In this document: piece after piece, positions 1 through 4,386 of the stretch
Numbering within the stretch: the first letter of the stretch is position 1
How the letters are laid out: each line of letters begins with the position of its first letter
From: Palsa-504 sp003136255
GTDB lineage: Bacteria > Actinomycetota > Actinomycetes > Streptosporangiales > Streptosporangiaceae
Reading direction: 5' to 3'
DNA length: 7,042 nucleotides
Assembly: GCA_003136255.1 (NCBI GenBank)
Contig: PLDT01000066.1
Coordinates: forward strand, 1 to 7,042
Position numbers and translations under genes: made by a program
Notes under the pieces: generated by a model
What the model was told of the DNA's origin: nothing
Databases searched by the model: none
Seen by the model: the letters and a program-made list of their open reading frames with translations, nothing else

Positions 1-109
1 TGCTGGATCATCCCCGGACGCTGCGGGGGAGCCGGGCAGGACCCAGTGAGCACTCCAAAATAACGTGTGTTGGCGGTGTGTCCGAGGTCGGCGCTGCGCT
101 AGTGCCGCA

Positions 110-1246
110 TCAGGCAACGTTCGCCCGGTTGACGATGCGGCGGAGTCGTTCGTCGTAGGAGTGGTTATTGCGCCAGATGATGTACCGGCGGATCATGCTG
201 GCCTGCTCCTTGTGGCTGGCGTGGTCGGTGCCGTCGAGCGTGAAGTACCGCAGCGCTGTGAATTGCGCCTCGATGCGGTTTAACCAGGACGAATTGGTCG
301 GGGTGTACGCGATCTCGACGTTGTTTGCCATGGCCCAGGTCCCGACCCGGGTGTCTTTGCGCGTGGTCAGGTGCGGGCTGAAGTTATCGCAGATGATCGC
401 GATCCTGGTAGTGAGCGGGTAGAGCGAGCGCAGGTACCGGCAGAACTCCAGGAACCGGGCCCGGATCTTGCGCGGCTTGATGTGCCCGTACAGCTTGTCC
501 TCGCCTAGCTCGCAGGCGGCGAACAGGTGCCGCACCCCGGCCGTGCGGGTGTAAGTCGCGCGCATGCGGGGCCGCGGCGCCCGGCCCGGCTCTTTGCCCT
601 TGCCGCTGACCGCGGCCCACTGCCGCCCGGGCCTGGGCTGCAGGTTCAGCGGCCCGAATTCGTCAACGCAGAACACGATCTCCGGGTCGCCAGCCTGCGG
701 CGCAGCCTCGCGGTCGGCGATCGCGTACAGCTGCTCGACCCGCGCCTTCTTCTCCGCGTACCGCGGGTCCTTCGGCGCCTTCCACGTTTTCAGGCGTTGA
801 AAGGTGACGCCCTCCTGGCGGAGCAGGACCCGCAGGCCCTCGTGGCTGATGTCATCGACCACCCCCTCAGCCACCAGGAAATCGGCCAGCTTGGCCAGGC
901 TCCAGGCGGAAAACGGCAAGTCATGCTCGGCCGGCTTGGACTTGGCGATCTTCTTGATCTCCCGCCGCTGGCCCAGCGTGAACTTCGGCGGACGGCCGCC
1001 CTTGTACTTCGGATAAAGGGAACTGAACCCGTCGGCGTTGAAGTTGCGGATCACATCGCGCACCCGGTCCTCGCTGGTGAACGCGACCTTCGCGATCGCC
1101 GCCGCGTCCATGCCCTGGGCGGACAGCAGCACCATCTGCGCCCGNNGCCGCCAGGTCACCACCGACCCGGCGCCACGGCGGATGATCCGGACCAGCCGCC
1201 GGCCCTCGTCATCATCGATCTCACGCACCCGCAGCCGTTCCGTCAC
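110..1246 (-). mobile_element. IS630-family insertion element (minimum extent; ends not defined)
   Basis: The only clear part of this element is its transposase gene, so the coordinates are a minimum. IS630 elements usually have short terminal inverted repeats and duplicate a TA target. I compared the sequence left of 110 with the reverse complement of 1247-1330 and saw no convincing inverted repeat and no unambiguous flanking TA pair. The right end should lie between 1247 and about 1290, because an apparently intact small gene ends at 1291. The left end lies somewhere in 1-109, or outside the window if the element is damaged. The 1-109 stretch holds no gene I can support. Confidence 0.75.
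110..1246 (-). CDS. IS630-family transposase
   Basis: A DDE-type transposase of 378 codons that would cut and rejoin element ends in the IS630/Tc1-mariner manner. The N-terminal part (about residues 1-85) is helix-turn-helix in character and leads into the GGRPP linker at 83-87, typical of IS630 proteins. A second winged-helix-like segment covers about 90-150. The catalytic core shows D195 in VDEFGPL, D287 in CDNFSPH and E326 in SSWLNRIEAQF, so the triad is complete. Length is normal for the family. The start is a GTG at 1246 chosen from the conserved N-terminal reading; no strong ribosome binding site precedes it. The NN at 1145-1146 falls in codon 34. The family usually reads WRRAQMVLLSAQGM here, whereas this reads WR-X-RAQ, so the ambiguous codon is probably an assembly insertion and the real gene intact. 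Terminal repeats were not found, so present mobility is uncertain. Confidence 0.94.
   Translation of the reverse strand: MTERLRVREIDDDEGRRLVRIIRRGAGSVVTWRXRAQMVLLSAQGMDAAAIAKVAFTSEDRVRDVIRNFNADGFSSLYPKYKGGRPPKFTLGQRREIKKIAKSKPAEHDLPFSAWSLAKLADFLVAEGVVDDISHEGLRVLLRQEGVTFQRLKTWKAPKDPRYAEKKARVEQLYAIADREAAPQAGDPEIVFCVDEFGPLNLQPRPGRQWAAVSGKGKEPGRAPRPRMRATYTRTAGVRHLFAACELGEDKLYGHIKPRKIRARFLEFCRYLRSLYPLTTRIAIICDNFSPHLTTRKDTRVGTWAMANNVEIAYTPTNSSWLNRIEAQFTALRYFTLDGTDHASHKEQASMIRRYIIWRNNHSYDERLRRIVNRANVA
1145..1146. other. Two undetermined bases (NN) inside the transposase gene
   Basis: The NN sits between CGGC-type and CGGG-type bases on the transposase coding strand, at codon 34. Dropping one C plus the NN would restore the usual WRRAQ spelling in frame. 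The simplest reading is a contig join at a repeated IS sequence with a fixed-size placeholder, not two truly unknown bases. This is inference from family memory and was not aligned. Confidence 0.7.
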
Positions 1247-1290
1247 CGGCCCAGTGTCAGGGGATCAGCTACCGCCGCGCCAGTGCCCTG

Positions 1291-1557
1291 TCACTCCCGC
1301 GTGGTCCACGGCATCTCACCCACGATGTTGGCGGCAATCAGCGTGCCGCCGCCCTCGGGATCCCAGGCCATGACCGTGCCCGCGCGGGCCAGCGCCACCA
1401 CAGCGGTCACCGACGCGGCACTGGCAGGAACCACGTGCCGCTGATCATCCTCAGTGATGATCATGACCTCGAATTGCTCCTGCCTGCCCGCTGTTCCCGG
1501 GACCCAGTTGGCATTAACGATCTTGACCCGACGTGTCTGCTCGCTCGCACCTGGCAT
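1291..1557 (-). CDS. Small conserved hypothetical protein, 88 aa
   Basis: I recognise the general look of this protein from actinomycete genomes but know no function for it. The N-terminal third is polar (RRVKIVNANWVPG at 9-21). It is followed by a compact domain starting FEVMIITEDDQRHVVPAS at about 29-46, which suggests short beta strands. An alanine/valine-rich helix follows (about 47-62), then MAWDPEGGGTLIAANIVG at 63-80 and a polar end. There is no signal peptide or membrane segment. The ATG at 1557 is the first good start. The upstream sequence has only a weak GGGTG-like site, so the conserved core could begin later, near residue 29. The gene stands alone: the transposase starts 44 bp downstream on the same strand, and upstream lies a hairpin-rich spacer. 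A perfect 8-bp inverted repeat at 1579-1609 just upstream may be its operator. It could also be a leftover of a larger locus disrupted by the IS. Confidence 0.68.
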   Translation of the reverse strand: MPGASEQTRRVKIVNANWVPGTAGRQEQFEVMIITEDDQRHVVPASAASVTAVVALARAGTVMAWDPEGGGTLIAANIVGEMPWTTRE

Positions 1558-1578
1558 GGCACCCAGTAAGGCAGACCA

Positions 1579-1609
1579 GCACCTGCCACGTCCACCCCCG
1601 CGCAGGTGC
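1579..1609. repeat. 8-bp inverted repeat upstream of the small hypothetical gene
   Basis: GCACCTGC at 1579-1586 is matched by its exact reverse complement GCAGGTGC at 1602-1609, with a 15-base C-rich spacer. A direct repeat CCAGCAC (1576-1582 and 1609-1615) overlaps both arms. It lies 22 bp upstream of the start at 1557, where a repressor site or a 5' leader hairpin would be expected. No cognate regulator is obvious. Confidence 0.5.
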
Positions 1610-1689
1610 CAGCACGCGCGAAAGGCCCAAACCGCCGGGCCGCCATCCAGCAGGGCAAACCTAGCCTGCTAAGGCACTAGATAGCCCGC

Positions 1690-1718
1690 TACCCTCCATG
1701 AGCCTGCTATTGAGGGTA
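1690..1718. repeat. 7-bp inverted repeat, possible weak terminator
   Basis: TACCCTC at 1690-1696 and GAGGGTA at 1712-1718 are exact reverse complements with a 15-base spacer. On the plus strand the right arm is followed by TTTGTCTCTT, a broken T-rich run, so it could act as a weak intrinsic terminator. There is no obvious plus-strand gene upstream that would need one. Confidence 0.4.
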
Positions 1719-1766
1719 TTTGTCTCTTATGCGGCTTTTCTCCCTTGCGTCCACGGTCTGGCTGCC

Positions 1767-1818
1767 TGGTTGATGGTCCGTTCTACCTGTTCTTGCAGGT
1801 ACAGCGGTCCATCAACCA
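1767..1818. repeat. 52-nt nearly continuous hairpin
   Basis: Outer arms are TGGTTGATGGTCCG (1767-1780) and CGGTCCATCAACCA (1805-1818), which pair at 13 of 14 positions (one T-T mismatch at 1777/1808). Inside, 1781-1804 can pair as G-T and 1782-1803 as T-A, followed by a C-C mismatch. A perfect 6-bp stem TACCTG (1784-1789)/CAGGTA (1796-1801) then closes a 6-base loop TTCTTG. Of 23 facing positions only two fail to pair. No T-run follows on either strand, so it is not a classical intrinsic terminator. It could be a cruciform or recombination site, an end of a small mobile element, a processed RNA hairpin or a protein-binding palindrome. Confidence 0.7.
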
Positions 1819-1876
1819 TGCTCGGCCAGGCGGCTCCAGGGTGGCCCAGCAGGATTATTCAGGATAAAACGGACTC

Positions 1877-2095
1877 GTGCCGCGACGCGCCGGAAACTCA
1901 GGTTGTTTCGGGATGTCTACCGGAGCCCAGCGAAGCCCCCAGCAACGCGAGACGAGGCGCAAACGGCGAGCCGCCTGTGACAAATCCGGGCAGTCGGCGC
2001 TGAGCAATGTATGAGCAGCAGGGTCGACGTCATGCGCGGATCACAACCCAGGCGTGGTTTCGGGCAAGGCTCTGGCGTCGACCCTGCTCTCCATC
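1877..2095 (+). ncRNA. Candidate structured RNA (possible group II intron 5' fragment)
   Basis: Several nested pairings are visible. GCGCCG at 1887-1892 pairs exactly with CGGCGC at 1995-2000, with an added G-T pair. GAAAC at 1893-1897 pairs with GTTTC at 1905-1909. CCGCCTG at 1971-1977 can pair with CAGTCGG at 1991-1997 with one mismatch, as an alternative to the long-range stem. The strongest is AGCAGGGTCGACG at 2017-2029 with CGTCGACCCTGCT at 2076-2088, a perfect 13-bp stem that extends by one wobble and two further pairs. The start at 1877, GTGCC, is close to the GUGYG that opens group II introns, and the style recalls their domain I. I see no domain V hairpin and no reverse transcriptase, so it would be a remnant. 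The start and end are estimates, and the identification is inference from look alone. Confidence 0.35.
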
Positions 2096-2338
2096 CCGAC
2101 GAGCCGGGACCTTATCCGTGGCCGTCAGATAACACCCTTGAGTTCGGCGCTCTGCCCACCGCGGTGGCGTGCGCCCGGCTGCACGCCAGGAACCTGCTCT
2201 GGGAGTGGGGCTTGGACTGGCTCGCCCCGGACGCTGAGCTCCTGGTCGGCGAGCTCATGGCCAACGCCGTAACGGCCACGGTGGTACGCGACGAGGCGGC
2301 CGTGCGCCTGCGGTTGTCAAGCGACGGGACACGAGTCC
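2011..2338 (+). CDS. RsbW-like ATP-binding protein, N-terminal part (interrupted by NN)
   Basis: This is the front half of a histidine-kinase-like ATPase of the anti-sigma-factor/serine kinase type (HATPase_c_2), abundant in Streptomyces-type actinomycetes and thought to act on sigma-factor partners in the cytoplasm. The recognisable domain starts near residue 43 with LEFGALPTAVACARLHAR, followed by a helix around LLWEWGLDWLAPDAELLV. The N-box is ELMANAVTA at 81-89, with E81 and N85 in the places that bind magnesium-ATP. The frame then runs into NN at 2339-2340, before the G1 and G2 ATP-lid motifs. The first ~37 residues look unlike the family. They coincide with a strong inverted repeat (2017-2088), so the ATG at 2011 may be an artificial start and the real 5' end may have been replaced. 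No good ribosome binding site precedes 2011. Without the gap and frame change it would be an ordinary member of its family. Confidence 0.75.
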
Positions 2339-2340
2339 NN
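2339..2340. other. Two undetermined bases (NN) inside the ATPase gene
   Basis: The N-terminal half ends in frame with codon starts at 2011+3n. The C-terminal half continues in a frame with codon starts at 2343+3n, so two bases alone cannot join them. From the usual layout of this family, roughly 30-45 residues (the G1 and G2 motifs) should lie between the halves. Two N are therefore probably a placeholder for a real gap or mark a misjoin. Confidence 0.7.
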
Positions 2341-2495
2341 TGGAGGCCCTGAGCGCACGCTGGGACTGGTATCTCACCAAGGAACCCAACGGCAAGGTGA
2401 TCTGGTGCGAGATAGCGGCGTTATCGCCCGGACCCGAATACGCCCTGCCCCAGCCGCGACACACTACCGGGGGGCCCGCCTGGAGAGGGCGATAG
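2341..2495 (+). CDS. RsbW-like ATP-binding protein, C-terminal part (5' end missing)
   Basis: The frame starting at 2343 reads EALSARWDWYLTKEPNGKV followed by IWCEIAAL. This is the characteristic closing segment of the actinomycete RsbW-like ATPase family, in which a strand ending in W-C/A-E-I finishes the ATP-binding fold. After that come about 23 residues of proline-rich tail, to the TAG at 2493-2495. It is 50 codons long and clearly belongs with the N-terminal half at 2011-2338. The two are in different frames and are separated only by NN. The tail overlaps the 3' end of the convergent DUF998 gene by 32 bp. Whether the whole gene is functional cannot be told from this sequence; it may be intact in the organism and broken only in the assembly. 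Confidence 0.72.
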
Positions 2496-3120
2496 CGGCG
2501 ATGGCGATCCAGAGGAGTTCCAGGCCGAGGAAGACGCGCTCGTAGAGGCCGTCGGGGGCGTGGTGATGCTTGAGGGCGCCCCCGAGCAGCAGGTAAGCGA
2601 TGGCGGCGGCGATCGAGATGGCGAGCAGGACGGGGGCGGCGGGACGCCAGGTCGGGTCGGACATCAGGCTGGCGGAGATCAGGATGGCGCCGATCGCGAT
2701 GGCGGTGAACGCGATGAAGGCCAGGATCAGGTGGACGACGCCGCTGCCGTGCTGCGGGGTGCCCTCGACGTCGTCGGCGAAGAACGCGAGCAGGCCAGAG
2801 CAGATCGCCCAGGTGACCAGCAGCGCCAGTCCGCTGCGGGTGCGGCCGTCGGGGCGCAGGACCTGGGACAGGGCGCTGGCGATGGCCAGGGACAGGGCGC
2901 AGCGCAGCAGGAAGTTCGCGTCCATCACCCAGAACCACGGGCCGCGGCCGTAGTCGCTTTCCGCGTTGTAGATCAAGCTGTACCCGGGCCGCAGGAACGC
3001 CAGCAGGATGTCGATGGCCACGTACCCGGCGACCCCGGCGACCGCGAGCCGGGCCAGTGGCTTCGCGCGGGACGGGACGGGGCGAGGGCGCTGCCGCGGC
3101 GGCGAGACGGCGGCAGTCAT
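2464..3120 (-). CDS. DUF998 family integral membrane protein
   Basis: A 218-residue membrane protein of the DUF998 family, whose biochemical function is not established. After a basic, proline-rich cytoplasmic start (1-23) six hydrophobic helices are visible at roughly 24-43, 65-87, 97-115, 129-152, 162-182 and 194-212. Family hallmarks are the LRPGY motif at 43-47 followed by ESDYGRGPW at 54-62 after the first helix, the histidine at the start of helix four (VVHLILAF), and GLYERVFLGLELLW at 191-204 in the last helix. The ATG at 3120 has an AGGGG ribosome binding site five bases upstream. It is divergent from a MarR regulator, with 118 bp between the starts and a dyad in that spacer. This arrangement suggests MarR control, perhaps in response to membrane-active compounds. 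The 3' end overlaps the convergent ATPase fragment by 32 bp. Confidence 0.92.
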   Translation of the reverse strand: MTAAVSPPRQRPRPVPSRAKPLARLAVAGVAGYVAIDILLAFLRPGYSLIYNAESDYGRGPWFWVMDANFLLRCALSLAIASALSQVLRPDGRTRSGLALLVTWAICSGLLAFFADDVEGTPQHGSGVVHLILAFIAFTAIAIGAILISASLMSDPTWRPAAPVLLAISIAAAIAYLLLGGALKHHHAPDGLYERVFLGLELLWIAIAAIALSRRAPR

Positions 3121-3203
3121 CGAGACCCCTGGCGGGACGGATCACGGCAGGGACCGCGGGTCCGCAGCTGAGGGTGTACCCGCGAGATCGGCGGGGGAGA
3201 AGC

Positions 3204-3216
3204 GCAACCTGGTTGC
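3204..3216. promoter_or_regulatory. 13-bp dyad, candidate MarR operator
   Basis: GCAACC-T-GGTTGC is a perfect 6-bp inverted repeat around a single central base, in the spacer between the divergent DUF998 and MarR genes. It ends 22 bp before the MarR start and covers the spacer/-35 side of the MarR promoter. A second shorter dyad CATA-N7-TATG (3216-3230) overlaps the -10. MarR proteins bind such dyads as dimers, usually in their own promoter. The position allows repression of the MarR gene and possibly of DUF998, whose start is 84 bp away. Binding is inferred from position and symmetry. Confidence 0.6.
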
Positions 3217-3226
3217 ATATCTTTAG

Positions 3227-3232
3227 TATGGT
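3227..3232 (+). promoter_or_regulatory. Candidate -10 box for a leaderless MarR transcript
   Basis: TATGGT is followed by exactly six bases and then the ATG at 3239, the spacing expected when transcription begins on the A of the start codon. An overlapping TAGTAT at 3224-3229 is an alternative -10. GGTGAAG at 3230-3236 could act as a poor ribosome binding site but sits very close to the ATG. No clear -35 is seen. Confidence 0.5.
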
Positions 3233-3238
3233 GAAGTC

Positions 3239-3739
3239 ATGGCCGCGGAGTCAACTCCCACGTATCGGTTCGGCGACCTGCTCGCGCTGACCAGGCAGAG
3301 CTGGGTCGGTCAGATGACCCTCCGCCTGGAACAGCTCGGTTACGCCGACTACCGCCGCAGCGACGCGGGCGCGTTGCGGATGCTGTGGCGGGACCCGCTG
3401 CCGGTCGGCCGGCTCGGCGCGGGCCTGGGCGTGACCCGGCAGGCGGCCAGGAAGGTCGCCGACGGCCTCGAGCAGCGGGGCTACGCCACGACCGGACGAG
3501 ACTCGCGCGACACCCGCCAGCTGAACGTCACCCTCACCCAGCTCGGCCGTGACTACGCCCGCGCCATCACCGCGGTCATCGAGGAACTCAACCGCGAGGT
3601 CGCCGCGCGGGTCAGCCCGTCCCAGCTCGCCGCGGCGGACGCCGTACTGCGCTCCGCCCTGTTCGATGACAGCGCCAGGCAGCGAGCCAGCCGGCTGCCT
3701 CCACCTCCGAGTCAGCCTCCCGCCGACGGCACGTCTTAG
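3239..3739 (+). CDS. MarR family transcriptional regulator
   Basis: A 166-residue cytoplasmic DNA-binding protein of the MarR winged-helix family, which acts as a dimer and often releases DNA on binding a small phenolic or lipophilic ligand. The N-terminal helices (about 10-45) would form part of the dimer interface. The winged helix covers about 45-102: LPVGRLGAGLGVTRQAARKV contains the recognition helix (about 63-80), and the wing carries the family's D-x-R signature as RDSRDTRQ at 87-94. A long helix follows (LGRDYARAITAVIEELNREV, about 102-121), then a proline-rich tail after residue 150. The length is normal with a slightly long tail. The ATG at 3239 is supported by the -10 placement. 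The gene faces away from DUF998, the likely target, and its own promoter holds a dyad, pointing to autoregulation. The ligand cannot be guessed. Confidence 0.94.
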   Translation: MAAESTPTYRFGDLLALTRQSWVGQMTLRLEQLGYADYRRSDAGALRMLWRDPLPVGRLGAGLGVTRQAARKVADGLEQRGYATTGRDSRDTRQLNVTLTQLGRDYARAITAVIEELNREVAARVSPSQLAAADAVLRSALFDDSARQRASRLPPPPSQPPADGTS

Positions 3740-3791
3740 CCGGTGAGCGGGCGAACAGGATAGCCATCGCTATGTCGTCCGCAGCAGTGCG

Positions 3792-3809
3792 GCCTGATCG
3801 ACTTCAGGC
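3792..3809. terminator. Stem-loop between convergent genes, possible terminator
   Basis: GCCTGA (3792-3797) and TCAGGC (3804-3809) form a perfect 6-bp stem with a 6-base loop, in the 110-bp gap between the ends of the MarR gene (3739) and the reductase gene (3850). A smaller ATAGC-CATC-GCTAT hairpin lies at 3760-3773. Neither is followed by a T-run, so any termination would be of the weak or U-less kind common in actinomycetes. Confidence 0.4.
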
Positions 3810-3849
3810 GCTTCGGTCGTTACGTTCTGACCACGACAACGGACCCGGG

Positions 3850-4386
3850 CTATTTTTCCACTCGGAAATCGACGAGCAGGTAGCCGGTCGGAGAGACGAC
3901 GTTCCGGGTCAATTTGAGTCGATGCGGCGCCGGATTGACGAACAGCCTGCGGCCACTAGCGGCCAGAGCAGGCGCAATCACCAGCCGAAGCTCATCGACC
4001 AGACCGCGCTCGAGCAGCGATTGGGTCAGGGTTACGCTCCCGTGGATGCCGATGTCACCCCCGGGCTGGCTTTTCAGATCCATGAGGAAACCGTCAAGTG
4101 GGTCTTTGACGACGGTCGTATTCGCCCAGGGGCGGTTGGGTTCCGTCGAGGTGACGACGTACTTGCGGACGCCGTTGATGAAGCTCGAGAACGGCTCGAT
4201 CTCTTTACCCGGCCAGAACGCCGCCCACTCCTCGTAGGTGCCGCGGCCGAGGATTACGGCATCCTGATCGGCTATGACCCGCCGGAGGTTCTCTCGCATT
4301 ACCTCGTCAAAATGGAGGATGAAGTTGTCCGGACCCTCGGCCACGCCATCAACGGACAGAAGTTCATAAAGAACGATCTTGCGCAT
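3850..4386 (-). CDS. Dihydrofolate reductase family protein (RibD C-terminal-like)
   Basis: A 178-residue NADPH-dependent reductase-fold protein of the RibD_C/dihydrofolate reductase-like group, similar to the YyaP/YwjB type. It is not the housekeeping FolA, and its substrate is unknown. Visible family features are the opening strand and loop LLSVDGVAEGPDN at 9-21, ILGRGTYEEWAAFWPG at 45-60, the strand KYVVTST at 75-81 and the nucleotide-binding GGDIGIHGS at 109-117. The closing signature is LLERGLVDELRLVIAPALA followed by GRRLF, at 124-149. The ATG at 4386 has a strong GGAGGAG site (4392-4398) five bases upstream. That site and the start codon lie inside the end of the upstream 415-aa gene, so translation is probably coupled. 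Third codon positions contain noticeably more A and T than in the neighbours, which hints at a separate origin. It is the last gene of the leftward group. Confidence 0.93.
   Translation of the reverse strand: MRKIVLYELLSVDGVAEGPDNFILHFDEVMRENLRRVIADQDAVILGRGTYEEWAAFWPGKEIEPFSSFINGVRKYVVTSTEPNRPWANTTVVKDPLDGFLMDLKSQPGGDIGIHGSVTLTQSLLERGLVDELRLVIAPALAASGRRLFVNPAPHRLKLTRNVVSPTGYLLVDFRVEK

Larger units (their letters stand above)
1558..2010. other. 453-bp stretch without a convincing protein gene, rich in inverted repeats
   Basis: No reading frame here looks like a real protein. The 101-codon plus-strand frame at 1698-2003 has no domain character and poor codon use. The stretch holds inverted repeats at 1579-1609 and 1690-1718, a large hairpin at 1767-1818, and the start of a structured-RNA-like region from about 1877. 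A short direct repeat AGCCTGCTA occurs at about 1663-1671 and 1701-1709. Parts of it (1670-1900) are visibly less GC-rich than the coding regions. No tRNA, rRNA or CRISPR pattern is present. Confidence 0.6.

Noticed and set aside
11..30. TCCCC...GGGGA hairpin near the left edge, possible terminator
   Set aside because: Only a 5-bp stem in GC-rich DNA, with no T-run and no known gene ending there.
527..1444. A 305-codon plus-strand open frame over the transposase
   Set aside because: It is the antisense of the IS630 transposase and is arginine/proline-rich without domains.
1727..1819. A 30-codon minus-strand frame (MVDGPLYLQEQVERTINQ...) with a peptide-like look
   Set aside because: It coincides almost fully with the 52-nt hairpin, has no ribosome binding site and is closed by a stop just upstream. 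The hairpin explains the sequence better.
1698..2003. A 101-codon plus-strand frame in the gene-free stretch
   Set aside because: It has no family likeness, crosses several inverted repeats and lacks the GC-rich third positions of real genes here.
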